The notes under the pieces are model-generated. The model was not told the origin of the DNA, made no database searches, and saw nothing but the letters and a program-made list of their open reading frames with translations. A program made the position numbers and the translations under genes. A stretch of DNA of 64,000 bases, from positions 62,001 through 126,000 of the forward strand of contig JADJZR010000003.1 of NCBI GenBank assembly GCA_016715645.1, in the 5' to 3' direction. Every line of letters begins with the position of its first letter. Position 1 is the stretch's first letter. The DNA is from Elusimicrobiota bacterium (GTDB taxonomy: Bacteria; Elusimicrobiota; Elusimicrobia; FEN-1173). This document shows positions 31,152 through 40,875 of this stretch, in pieces.

Positions 31152-34100
31152 TCAGGCGAAATAAGCGAGAGCCTTGGATTTAAGGATTTCGGCGTGGTAG
31201 TAGAGAGCGGGAATCATGAACAACGTTAGGAAAGTGGACATGGTCGCGCCTCCGATGACTGTTAAAGCCAAAGGGGCCCACAGCTGGGCAGACTCGCTTC
31301 GCGACAACACCATGGGAACCAGGTCAACGATGGTGGTCAACGACGTGTTCAAGATCGGCGACAACCGAACCCAGCTGGATTCCAATACCGCTCGTTTGAG
31401 TTCCATTCCGTCGGCCCGGGCCTGGTTGATTTTTTCAACCAAAATGATGGCCGCGCTCACGGCAACGCCGCCCAACATGATCATCCCAATGTAAACGCTC
31501 ATGGTCGCGGCCGTGTTCGTCACATACAACAAGGGAATGCTTCCAATGAGGGCCATGGGGATCGTCACCATGATCAACAAAGCCTGTATATACGACTCGA
31601 ACAGGCTCGCCAACACAATAAACACCAACCCCGCCATAACAAAAAACGCGAACCGAAACTCTCGCTCGTTTTGCACCATGTCCACATAATCCCCCCCAAT
31701 TTGAAAATAGTAACCGTTGGGAGCTTCCAACCCTTTTAAAGCCGACAAACTTTTTTGGGCGGCGGTGCTGAGCGCCACCTTTTCACGGTTCGCACTGACT
31801 TGAATGACCCTTTGTTTGTCTTTTCGCCAAACCTCACTGGGAGTGAGCGCAAACTCAAAACGGGCTATCTGTTGAATCGACGTGTTGCCGCCCATCGGGG
31901 TCATCATCGTTAAAGAATGTATGTCTTCCAATGATTTCCTGAACTGTTCCTTGTCCCGGGCAATTATTTCCATCTGACTGGCGTCAGTAAAAAAGTAAGA
32001 CGGACGAAGTCCACGCACCCGGGCGTGAAGGTCTTCAGCCACGTCGCGGAGGGTGAGCCCAAACAGAGCGGCCCGGTCTTTATCCACCATCACCTGAACT
32101 TCCGGCTGACCGGGTTTGTAGCGCAGTTTAATGTCCGCCAAACCTGAAACTTTCTCCAACCGTTGGGCGATCGCGCTGGCCAAATCGCGTAACTTGTCGT
32201 AATCCAACCCAAAAACATCAATAAAAAATTCCTTGGACGCTTCCGGCTCCGAAAAATAAATAAACGTGTCAAATTGCTGGCCAATGTCGGCCACCTTGGG
32301 CCGAAGATCGCTGATCACGTCCTGGATGGATCGGGACCGTTCCGAGCGGGGCCGCAACGTCACATACACTTTTGACGACCAGCCCTCCACCCGTGCCGCG
32401 GCTGTTTTTACGGTTTCGGCCACTTCGGGCGTCTCCGACAACAACCGTTCCACCTCCCGGACCACCGAGTCGGATACGTCCAACTTAGCCCCGGCGGGCA
32501 GTTCGACATAAATAATAAACTCGCTTTGTTCGGTGGTTCCCATAAAATCCTTTTCCAGAACAAACAAATACATCCACACCGAAAACAACGCCGCCACCGC
32601 CATCAGGAGGGAAATCCATTTTTGATGGCGAAGCGATTGGGCACACCAGTGAATATAGGCCCGACGGGGATGTCGACGGGCAAAACGAAGTTCGGTCAAA
32701 ACCGCCGGCCACGCCCAGGCGTGCCAGTAGTATCGCACCCATTTCAAAAAACTTGGGGAAACGGTTTCGACGGAAGGGGGGACAATAGATTCGCCCTGTG
32801 GAGTCCACAGATGGACGGGCGGGGAAGATGGAAAGACAACTCGTATTTTGGACCACATCCATCGACTTCCCGAACTCAACCAGCCTGGGATATGCGCCGC
32901 CACGCTGTCTCGCCAGGCAAAGAGATGGGACCTTACTTCCGGGGAAAAATAACCCCCGTGGCTCGGCAACGATATTCGCGACGCCAACAAGGGCACCAAG
33001 GTGACCGCAACAAACAAAGACGCCACCATCGCGAACGTGATCGTAAACGCCAACCCCGAATAAAGAATTTTTACCTGCTGGTTAATGAAAACAATCGGCA
33101 AAAAAACCACAACCATTGTCAGCGTTCCACCCACAAGGGAAGTGAACAGTTCTTCCGTCGCGTGGGACGTTGTTTCCACCAAATCGACCTGGGTGCTGTG
33201 ACGCAGGGCATGCCGTTTTCGGTCCAGAATATTCTCCAAAACAACAGTGGCACTATCGACCACAATACCGATGCCCAGGGCCAACGCCGACAAAGTCATG
33301 ACGTTCAATGAAATTCCGAACAACAACATGAACGCAAGCGTGATCAAAACGGCAATCGGCGCCGACAAAAATACAATCAGCGTGTGGCGCCATTCCCGAA
33401 GGAAGAAAAATATGACCCCCAGGGTCAAAAACATTCCGACCGAGAGGTTCCCAATGACGCTGTCCATGGCCTCTTTAATGAACACCGATTGATCCGTGAT
33501 AACATCCATTTTAATTTCGGTCCCCAGCACATCTTTTTGGAGGCGTTGGGCGGCCAGACGCACCCGCTCGGCCACACGGATCGTGTTGGAATCGTTGGCT
33601 TTTTGAACATAAACCGAGACGGTGGGTTTTTTGTTTAACCGGGCGTAGGTTTGGGCCTCCAGATAAAAATCTTTCACATCGGCGATATCGCCCAGCCGAA
33701 TCGAAGAGCCCTCTTGGCTACGCAACACCACAAGGTTCTTTAAATCATCGATGGTTTTGTAGGTTCCTCCAATGCGGACCGAAATAGACGAGGATCCTTC
33801 TTCCCGTTTTCCCGTTAACAAGTTAAGATTTTGTTTTCCGATGCTGTCGATCACCTGGCGAATATTGAGTTGGTGGGCTTCCAAGCGATCCTGGTAAAAC
33901 TCAACCAAGATTTTCCGTTCGCGTCCTCCGCCGACTTCCACGTTGGCCACGCCGTTGAGGCGCATCATTTCCGGTTTGATTTGGTTGTCCACCAATTCGC
34001 GCAAGCGTTCTGGACTTTGGCGGTCGCTGGTCAACGAAAGAATCACGACCGGGTAATCGCCCTCGGAATAATGGGCCACGACCGGCTTTTCGATATCTTT

Positions 34101-34463
34101 GGGCAATTTATTTTTGATTTTCGCCATCCGCTCTTGAACTTCCAATGCGGCAAAACCCAAATCCGTGCCGGGCTCGTAGGTGAGGGTGACCACGGATCGG
34201 TCTTTGCGCGAAACCGACAACACCGACCGTAAATGTTGCACCGTGGACACGGCTTCTTCCACAACTTTTGTTACCAGATTTTCAATTTGTTCCGGTGGCA
34301 AGCCACCGCGAACGCCGATGTAAACCGACAAACTTCCTGCCGCGGCGTTGGGAAGCAAATCCACGGGCAACTGGACCCACGAAAAAACGCCCACCACCCC
34401 GATGGCGAGGTAAAACATCACCGTGGCGATGGGCCGGCGGACGCAAAAACGGGGTAAACTCAT
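31152..34463 (-). CDS. RND-family efflux permease (AcrB-like), second of pair, with enlarged loop
   Basis: A 1103-residue protein, homologous in plan to the previous gene but clearly diverged. Typical segments are PPEQIENLVTKVVEEAV, the helix 4 motif GIVVDSATVVLENILD (one aspartate kept, the second serine) and helix 10 GGVAVSAAIILVEKINQA. Between helix 6 (near residue 495) and helix 7 (KWISLLMAVAALFSVW, about 611-633) there is a loop of roughly 110 residues, rich in W, R, H and P, more than twice the usual size. It may form an extra cytosolic subdomain. The pair may form a mixed trimer as known for MdtB-MdtC. The stop codon directly touches the stop of the opposite-strand gene, with no terminator between. 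Confidence 0.9.
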   Translation of the reverse strand: MSLPRFCVRRPIATVMFYLAIGVVGVFSWVQLPVDLLPNAAAGSLSVYIGVRGGLPPEQIENLVTKVVEEAVSTVQHLRSVLSVSRKDRSVVTLTYEPGTDLGFAALEVQERMAKIKNKLPKDIEKPVVAHYSEGDYPVVILSLTSDRQSPERLRELVDNQIKPEMMRLNGVANVEVGGGRERKILVEFYQDRLEAHQLNIRQVIDSIGKQNLNLLTGKREEGSSSISVRIGGTYKTIDDLKNLVVLRSQEGSSIRLGDIADVKDFYLEAQTYARLNKKPTVSVYVQKANDSNTIRVAERVRLAAQRLQKDVLGTEIKMDVITDQSVFIKEAMDSVIGNLSVGMFLTLGVIFFFLREWRHTLIVFLSAPIAVLITLAFMLLFGISLNVMTLSALALGIGIVVDSATVVLENILDRKRHALRHSTQVDLVETTSHATEELFTSLVGGTLTMVVVFLPIVFINQQVKILYSGLAFTITFAMVASLFVAVTLVPLLASRISLPSHGGYFSPEVRSHLFAWRDSVAAHIPGWLSSGSRWMWSKIRVVFPSSPPVHLWTPQGESIVPPSVETVSPSFLKWVRYYWHAWAWPAVLTELRFARRHPRRAYIHWCAQSLRHQKWISLLMAVAALFSVWMYLFVLEKDFMGTTEQSEFIIYVELPAGAKLDVSDSVVREVERLLSETPEVAETVKTAAARVEGWSSKVYVTLRPRSERSRSIQDVISDLRPKVADIGQQFDTFIYFSEPEASKEFFIDVFGLDYDKLRDLASAIAQRLEKVSGLADIKLRYKPGQPEVQVMVDKDRAALFGLTLRDVAEDLHARVRGLRPSYFFTDASQMEIIARDKEQFRKSLEDIHSLTMMTPMGGNTSIQQIARFEFALTPSEVWRKDKQRVIQVSANREKVALSTAAQKSLSALKGLEAPNGYYFQIGGDYVDMVQNEREFRFAFFVMAGLVFIVLASLFESYIQALLIMVTIPMALIGSIPLLYVTNTAATMSVYIGMIMLGGVAVSAAIILVEKINQARADGMELKRAVLESSWVRLSPILNTSLTTIVDLVPMVLSRSESAQLWAPLALTVIGGATMSTFLTLFMIPALYYHAEILKSKALAYFA

Positions 34464-34475
34464 GGGACCAACAGG

Positions 34476-37400
34476 TTACGTCGACGCGACAGGCTCGACC
34501 GCGGCGGGTTCGAGGGCGGACCGCCGTTCCCGCCACAGTTCCGAGTGAAAGTAGATAAGCGGTAAAACATACAAGCTCAATAGGACCGAGATCCCCAACC
34601 CGCCGAAAGTAACCACCGCCATCGGCGACGACAGTTCCCCCCCCTCGCTCAGGCCCAACGCTAACGGAAGAACAGCCAACACTGTCGTCAAAGCTGACAT
34701 GACCACGGGCCGCAACCGCGTCACACACCCGTCCACCACCGAGGGCCGCAGAGCGCCCCCCTCCCGCCGCAGTTGGTTAATAAAGTCGATTAAAATAATC
34801 CCGTAGTTCACGACGCTTCCCACCAACAAAATGGTGCCCAAAAACACCGGCGCGCTCAAGGGCGTGTGCGTGGCAAACAGAGACAACGCCACGCCCACAA
34901 TAGAAAAGGGAACCGTCACCATGATCAAAAACGGATGCCACAACGACTCAAATTCCGCCGCCATAATCATATAGACCAGCGCGATCGCCAACACCATGGC
35001 AATCAGAAGCCCACCGAAAGATTCTTTCATTTGGCGGCTTTCCCCCGTCAGCTCCACCTGGTATTCCGAAAACTGGTGGTAAGGTTCCAACAAGGTCGAG
35101 ACCTCCGCCATCACGTCACGCGTCGACCGTTTGGAAATGTTGGCCGACAACACGATGGACCGCTGTTGATCCAAATGTTTGATCTCGCTGGGTCCCTGAG
35201 CCGTGTTGAGCGACGCCAGCTCCGACAGGGGGATAGCCATCCCGTCGCGGTTTTGAACCGTCAACCGCCGAATATCGTCCAGGCTCACCCGGTCCACGTG
35301 GCGCAATTGAACGCGCACGTCCACTTCTTGACCCGCCTCTTTGTAAGTGGTGGCCACAAACCCCTTGATTCCGATCAACGCCGCTCGAGCGATTTCCGAC
35401 ACGGACAACTGATACGACGCCGCGCTCAGTTTGTCCACATCCACCCGGGTTTCTGTTGACGGCAAAGCCAAACTGGTCTTGGCTCCGTAAATCCCTTTGA
35501 CGGCCGACAGGTCCCTCAGAATATCCTCGGACATTTTTTTAAGCGTTGTCATGTCGGGTCCTTTGACCTCGACGACGACGGGAGCCGACGTTTCAAAGGC
35601 CGCCGACAGCACACTGTCTTGCAAAATATACTGAACTTCGCCGCCGTTCAGGTCTTCTTTCTCCAACGCCGACCGAAGCTGAGTAATGAATTCGTCCGTG
35701 GTCAGCACCTCCCGATCCAGGTTGATAATGGCCTGGGCTTGATGGTTGCCCAATGCGTCCACGGCGTCGACGTTATTGGATCCCACGTTGACCGTGGCTT
35801 CTTTGTAACCCGCAATGGATTGAAACACCCGTTCAATTTTCAAAGCCACTTCATTTGTTTTTTGAAGACGTGTACCGACCGGCATTTGAAGTTTGAGAAT
35901 AAACTGGCCTTGGTCAATTTTGGGCATGAACACTTTGTCTTGAAGCCCCAGCAAACCCACGCTTAACACCCCGCAGGCCAAGATCACCTGCGTGGTCGTT
36001 TTGGGATGGTCCAAAACCCAGTTCAAACCGGTCCGATACAAATCCATTCCCTTTTGCAAAGCGCTGTCCGACAATCCCGAAGAAAACCAACGCCACCCCC
36101 GAACCAACCCACCCGGGATTTTTGATAGCGTCGGCGAAGCCGGTTGATCCCCCGACTGGGAAAACCCCTTCAGCCAGCGAAAGCTGACGGGGTGGGCCGT
36201 CATGAGCGGAACCAGCGTGATGGAGATAAAAACGGAAGCGAACGACGCACACGTCACGATAAAAAACATGTCCCGAAACACCAGTTGCGCCACCCCTTTC
36301 GCGAACAACAGGGGCACCAACACCGCCACGTTGGTTAAAGACGACGTAATCATCGAGGGAGCCACCTCGTCGGTCCCCTCCACGGCGGCTTGAAGGGCGG
36401 TTTTTCCCGGCGTCAATTTGTGACGAGCGATATTTTCCGCGACCACAATGGAGTTGTCCACCATGTTGCCGATCCCCAGGCCCAACCCCGCCAACGAGAG
36501 CATGTTGATCGAAATCTTATTTAAAAACATCCCCGTAAAGGTCAACATCGTCGAGGCCGGAATGGCCAACGCCACAATGGTGGCCATCGACCAGCTTTTG
36601 AGAAAATAATAAAGGACGAAAAACGCCAGCAAACCGCCCATCACCCCGTCAAAGGCAACCCCGTTGATGGCCTTGCGGATAAACACCGACTCGTCATAAA
36701 CGAGCTCCAGTTTGACACCTTTGGGTTCCAGAACCGTGGCCAATTCTTCCATGGCGAATCGGACTCGGACAGCGGTGGACAGGGTGTTGGCGTCGGCCTG
36801 CTTTTGAACGGAAATTGAAATGGTTTCGCGCCCGTTGTACCGGGAATAACTGGTCTTTTCCTTCACAGTGTCCCGAATGTCGGCTATTCCGTCCAATCGA
36901 ACAAGGCGCGGCGTTTTGGATCGGTGTTCGCGGTCCCGGTCCCGTTCCGAATCCCGGTTGGTGCGCTCGTAATCTTCCACGCGAGCAACCCGAACGGGCA
37001 TGCGGCCGATTTCCCCGATGTTCTTAAATTCTCCTTTTGTGCTGATAATGTATTCGTAAAACTTCCCGGGCACCGTGCCCGCCGGATAATTCAGGTTGGA
37101 ATCTTTGAGCGCGTCCACGATCATGGTCAAAGAGGCCTCTTGGGATTCCATCCGTTGGCGGTCCACTTCCACCAAAATTTCCCTTTCCTCACCGCCGGAA
37201 ATGGACGCGGACGCCACGCCGGTCACTTTTTCCAGCCGTTGCTTAACAACCTGTTTGGCCAGTTCGGTCAGTTGCCGCATGGGCTGAGTGCCGCTAACTG
37301 AATAGATCAACATGGGTTGGGCAAATGGATTGATTTGGTTAATGATGGGATTTTCGGTTTCCGACGGTAACCGGTCTTTGATCTGGTCCAACTTTTCGCG

Positions 37401-37724
37401 CGCCGACAAGTGGGCAAACCCCATGTCGGTCCCCCAGTTGAACTCCAGGGTGACCAAAGAAATTCCTTCTTTGGAAATGGACCGCACCCGCTTGAGATTC
37501 GGGACGGTTCCCACCGACTCTTCAATGGTTTTGGTGATCAGGTTTTCAATTTCTTCCGGCGCGGCGTTGCCGTAGCGGGTCACCACCAACAATTGGGGGA
37601 ACGAAATGGAGGGGAACAGTTCCCGGGGGGTAAAAAACCACGATATAATGCCCATCAACCCCACGGCCGTGTAAAACATGGTGCCGGTGACGGGCCGTCG
37701 GCCTACAAATTGCGCTAGGCTCAT
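34476..37724 (-). CDS. RND-family efflux permease (AcrB-like), first of pair
   Basis: A 1082-residue inner-membrane protein with the RND plan: first transmembrane helix near residues 10-30 (TGTMFYTAVGLMGIISWFF), large periplasmic loop, helices 2-6 between about 335 and 510, second periplasmic loop, helices 8-12 to the end. The proton-relay helix 4 reads GLGIGNMVDNSIVVAENI: one of the two AcrB aspartates is kept and the second is asparagine, a variant seen in many non-proteobacterial RND pumps. Helix 10 has VVNYGIILIDFINQ, without the AcrB lysine. The early loop motif AAPEEIENLITKTIEES is typical. It lies nine bases after the TolC-family gene and 12 before a second permease. No periplasmic adaptor gene is nearby. 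The substrate is unknown; drug efflux is only one option. Confidence 0.9.
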   Translation of the reverse strand: MSLAQFVGRRPVTGTMFYTAVGLMGIISWFFTPRELFPSISFPQLLVVTRYGNAAPEEIENLITKTIEESVGTVPNLKRVRSISKEGISLVTLEFNWGTDMGFAHLSAREKLDQIKDRLPSETENPIINQINPFAQPMLIYSVSGTQPMRQLTELAKQVVKQRLEKVTGVASASISGGEEREILVEVDRQRMESQEASLTMIVDALKDSNLNYPAGTVPGKFYEYIISTKGEFKNIGEIGRMPVRVARVEDYERTNRDSERDRDREHRSKTPRLVRLDGIADIRDTVKEKTSYSRYNGRETISISVQKQADANTLSTAVRVRFAMEELATVLEPKGVKLELVYDESVFIRKAINGVAFDGVMGGLLAFFVLYYFLKSWSMATIVALAIPASTMLTFTGMFLNKISINMLSLAGLGLGIGNMVDNSIVVAENIARHKLTPGKTALQAAVEGTDEVAPSMITSSLTNVAVLVPLLFAKGVAQLVFRDMFFIVTCASFASVFISITLVPLMTAHPVSFRWLKGFSQSGDQPASPTLSKIPGGLVRGWRWFSSGLSDSALQKGMDLYRTGLNWVLDHPKTTTQVILACGVLSVGLLGLQDKVFMPKIDQGQFILKLQMPVGTRLQKTNEVALKIERVFQSIAGYKEATVNVGSNNVDAVDALGNHQAQAIINLDREVLTTDEFITQLRSALEKEDLNGGEVQYILQDSVLSAAFETSAPVVVEVKGPDMTTLKKMSEDILRDLSAVKGIYGAKTSLALPSTETRVDVDKLSAASYQLSVSEIARAALIGIKGFVATTYKEAGQEVDVRVQLRHVDRVSLDDIRRLTVQNRDGMAIPLSELASLNTAQGPSEIKHLDQQRSIVLSANISKRSTRDVMAEVSTLLEPYHQFSEYQVELTGESRQMKESFGGLLIAMVLAIALVYMIMAAEFESLWHPFLIMVTVPFSIVGVALSLFATHTPLSAPVFLGTILLVGSVVNYGIILIDFINQLRREGGALRPSVVDGCVTRLRPVVMSALTTVLAVLPLALGLSEGGELSSPMAVVTFGGLGISVLLSLYVLPLIYFHSELWRERRSALEPAAVEPVAST

Positions 37725-37733
37725 GGCCGACGG

Positions 37734-39599
37734 TTACCGAAACTCCGGAATACTGGCCAGCGCCACGCCCACCGCCCGTTCCAGTCCGGCCAGCGACGTT
37801 TGATAAAACGCCAGGGCCTCCTCGTAATTGACCACCGCTTCTCCGAACATGTTTTCGGCCTCTAAAGTTTCCCGGGGTTCCACCATATTCATGCGTTCTT
37901 TCTGCTGGGCAATTTCCAGCTCTTTTTCTCGGTAATCCAAGGACGAACGGGCCCCGCGGATTTGGATTTTGGCTTTTTGGATGTTGTAGTAGGCTTCCCG
38001 AACGTCCACTTGAACGTCCCGCCGAGCCTGTTCAAATTCGTGCCGGGCACGTTCTCGGGCGGCCCGAGCCTGACGGGCGTCGCCGGCGCTTTTCAAAGAA
38101 TCCAACAATTTAATGTTGGCCGTTTGGCCTCGGACATCGGTGGCGGTTGTTTCCCCATAATCGGGAACCGTATGTTCTTTCGTGGCGGCTCCACTGACCG
38201 TGCTCCCTCCGAAGTAAAGACTGGCCTGAAGGCCCGCGTTCCAACTGTGGCGCATTTCAAGGGGTTCGTCTTCAAAATTCCCCCCCGCTTGCCCCGTGAA
38301 ATAAGAACCGTCTACCTTGAGCATGTTTTGGGCCCACGCCGACTTGTAACTGTATCGCTGGGCCAAAGCCGTTTGTTCCGCCACGCGCATTTCCGGACGG
38401 TGCTCATACGCCAGGGACACCAAGGACTCCGGGGGCACCGCCAAATCCACCAAATGATGAACGTCCACCGCGTCAACGGGATCCAAAAGGATCTCGGGAA
38501 GATTTTCGGAAATGTTCAGCAACCCCGCCATCTTTAAACGGGCGATCTCCAAATCTTTCTCATCCGACAACAGACGATAGTACCCTTGATTGTACAGGGA
38601 TTCCGCGCCCAAATAATCCGCCGCGGTGATCAGGCCCAACTGTTTTTTCTTACGCGCCATGTCGATCACTTTCTCCGATCGCTGGTTAATTTCTTTACGG
38701 GATTTAACCGCCCGTTGCGACCGAATCAAATTGTAATAGGCCCGGGTGATTTCAAAGATGATTTCTCCGCGAACTTTCCGCACATTCTCCTCGGCCACTT
38801 TTTTTTGCGCACCCGCCGACCGAAAATTGTAGTAGTTGCGCCCGCTGTGAAAAATCGGCACGCCAAATTCCAACCCATTTTCCTTGCGACGAAACTTGGT
38901 GTCGTCGCTGGAAATTCGAACGTCTTCCAGCATCAACCCTTCCGACTCGCTGTATTTCCAGGTGACGGCCGGCATCAAGTTGCGCATGGCCTCCAAATGG
39001 CGAACGTTGGCCACGCGGCGTTCTTCGTCGGCCACTTGAAGGGGCAAATGGTTTTCCAACCCGACTTTAATGAAATCTTTCAAGATCGGGTTCCTCGGAA
39101 GGACGCTTTGCGCCTCTTTGGCATCGTCCGGCTTCTCTTCGATAGAGGTTTGGCGACCCGCGGAAACGGTCTCCGGCGCTGGGCGAAGTTCCACCGCCAC
39201 CACCCATTCTTTTTGCACCACGTTGACCGCCATGGGTTGTTTAAACACAAACCGGACGAACTCCAAGGGTTTGGCTTCGTCCGTTGAGGTGGGGGCGGCT
39301 CCGTCGCGGTATCCGTATCGGATTTCCGCCACGCTTTCACTAAAGGTTCGTTCCAACGGGGGACGTCGGCAAAGAACCGGCTCCAGCATATAAAGCGTCA
39401 GCCCCAGGCCCTTTTCCGAAACTTCACGAAACCGCAGTGGGCGAGCGGATTGGACAATTATTTTTCCAAACAATCCGACCCCCTGAACCGACACGCTTTC
39501 GATTTCGTTATCGGTGGTTTTTGCCCCATACCCCCGCTCATGCCCCAGCGCCAACAACGAAGTGATCAATCCCAGCCATACAAAGGACCGTTTTGTCAT
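37734..39599 (-). CDS. TolC-family outer-membrane channel with N-terminal AMIN-like domain
   Basis: The 621-residue protein is longer than the usual 430-490 of this family. After a signal peptide, residues of about 30-135 form a beta-rich domain (VSVQGVGLFGKIIVQS, LGLTLYMLEPV, VRFVFKQPM, WVVAVELRP) that resembles an AMIN domain, which in other proteins binds peptidoglycan. The TolC/OEP part follows from about 170, with two helical-hairpin repeats: IIFEITRAYYNLIRSQRAVK in the first and VQVDVREAYYNIQKAKIQI in the second. It should form the trimeric channel through the outer membrane and periplasm for the RND permeases downstream. ATGA overlap with the TPR gene and a nine-base gap to the first permease point to one operon. 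The AMIN assignment is by pattern only. Confidence 0.86.
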   Translation of the reverse strand: MTKRSFVWLGLITSLLALGHERGYGAKTTDNEIESVSVQGVGLFGKIIVQSARPLRFREVSEKGLGLTLYMLEPVLCRRPPLERTFSESVAEIRYGYRDGAAPTSTDEAKPLEFVRFVFKQPMAVNVVQKEWVVAVELRPAPETVSAGRQTSIEEKPDDAKEAQSVLPRNPILKDFIKVGLENHLPLQVADEERRVANVRHLEAMRNLMPAVTWKYSESEGLMLEDVRISSDDTKFRRKENGLEFGVPIFHSGRNYYNFRSAGAQKKVAEENVRKVRGEIIFEITRAYYNLIRSQRAVKSRKEINQRSEKVIDMARKKKQLGLITAADYLGAESLYNQGYYRLLSDEKDLEIARLKMAGLLNISENLPEILLDPVDAVDVHHLVDLAVPPESLVSLAYEHRPEMRVAEQTALAQRYSYKSAWAQNMLKVDGSYFTGQAGGNFEDEPLEMRHSWNAGLQASLYFGGSTVSGAATKEHTVPDYGETTATDVRGQTANIKLLDSLKSAGDARQARAARERARHEFEQARRDVQVDVREAYYNIQKAKIQIRGARSSLDYREKELEIAQQKERMNMVEPRETLEAENMFGEAVVNYEEALAFYQTSLAGLERAVGVALASIPEFR

Positions 39600-40858
39600 T
39601 CGTTCCCCTCTTGCATAATTTTTAACAGGGCCATTTTGGCCCGGGCAAAGTTCGGATCCAGACGACGGGCCTCCTGCATTAAGCGAATCGATTCCGTGCG
39701 ATCACCGCGGGAATAGGCCGTTAACGCCTCGCGATAAGCACTTTCAGATAAATCTCGTTGATTTTGTCGGGCTTCATCCAACAGCTGTTGCGCTTTTAAG
39801 TCGTTGGCGTTTTTGTCCAACCGCCGTTCCAAAACTTCAATGGCTTCCACGAACTTTTTTTCTTCCAATAACTTTTTGGCACGGGCGTAATCGCCGGCCG
39901 GGGTGTTACGCGCCATCGATCGATCGTCAAAGGCCAGTGTTTCCAACCCCAAGATCCGGTTTCGGTAATCGTTGGCCAATCGGTTTTCGGGATCCAACGC
40001 CAACACTTTATCAAATAAAACCAGCGCCGCTTTGGGCCGACCGGAGGTGTAAGCGTCTACGGCTTTTTGGTTGAGATCCTGGGCCTGTCCGTCCAGTTCG
40101 GCTTGGTGCGCCTGAGCCCCCGCCCGACGGGCATCGTTCAGCAATATCCGAGCGTCGGCGTTGGTGGGATCGGCCTGCAAAACATCGCCCAACACCTTCA
40201 ACGCGTCAGAATATAGGCCTTGGTCCATGTGCGCCTGGGCCAACCCCATCAAAACCTGGACCCGTTCGGCCTTCTGTTGGTCGGCCATTTTCCTTTTGGC
40301 CATGGCCAACCGTTGCAAAAGGTCCGCCCGGTCTTTATTGAAAACTAAAACCTTTTCCCATGAATCAACGGCTTTAAACCAGTCCCCGTCCATATAGGCC
40401 AAATCTCCCGCCGCTTCATGAAACGCGCTGGATCCCGGCTTGGATTTCTGAAGCGATTTCTCGGTTTTCAATCTAATTTTTTTGAGCAAGTGAAGCCCGT
40501 CCGGAAGGTTGGGCGTGCGGGTCAAAATATCTCGCGTGCGATCGAAAGCCTCCACCCGTTTTCCCTGAGCCAAATACGCTTGAGCCGCGTGCAATGATTT
40601 TCTCTCCTGGTCGCGGTCCCGGCGAATCTGTTCGTCTCGTTTGCGTTGGGCATTTTTAAGCCCACTGCGGGCCCGCGCGTTTTTGGGATCCACCGCCACA
40701 ATCCGCTCAAAATAGTGCACGGACTCGTCGTAACGACCGCTAAAATAGGCGTCCAGGGCGCTTTGAAGCATTTCCACGGGTGTTTCCGCCCGTACAGTAA
40801 CAACCACGAGCGTTAACACCGCCATCGAAAAAAATCTCAATCGGTTCAATACCTTCAT
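39596..40858 (-). CDS. Periplasmic TPR protein
   Basis: A 420-residue protein with a signal peptide (FFSMAVLTLVVVTVRA before ETPVEM; no lipobox cysteine) and TPR units throughout: AYFSGRYDESVHYFERIVAVDPKNARAR at the start, ALKVLGDVLQADPTNADAR in the middle, SGRPKAALVLFDKVLALDPENR and SRGDRTESIRLMQEARRLDPNFARAK at the end. Charged helices with K, R, D and Q separate them. It has no enzymatic motif and is expected to act as a periplasmic scaffold. AGGGA lies six bases before the ATG. The stop overlaps the ATG of the TolC-family gene, so expression of the two is coupled. It resembles the TPR part of the upstream gene and may work beside it. Confidence 0.85.
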   Translation of the reverse strand: MKVLNRLRFFSMAVLTLVVVTVRAETPVEMLQSALDAYFSGRYDESVHYFERIVAVDPKNARARSGLKNAQRKRDEQIRRDRDQERKSLHAAQAYLAQGKRVEAFDRTRDILTRTPNLPDGLHLLKKIRLKTEKSLQKSKPGSSAFHEAAGDLAYMDGDWFKAVDSWEKVLVFNKDRADLLQRLAMAKRKMADQQKAERVQVLMGLAQAHMDQGLYSDALKVLGDVLQADPTNADARILLNDARRAGAQAHQAELDGQAQDLNQKAVDAYTSGRPKAALVLFDKVLALDPENRLANDYRNRILGLETLAFDDRSMARNTPAGDYARAKKLLEEKKFVEAIEVLERRLDKNANDLKAQQLLDEARQNQRDLSESAYREALTAYSRGDRTESIRLMQEARRLDPNFARAKMALLKIMQEGNE

Positions 40859-40875
40859 ATTAAGTCCCTTAAATA

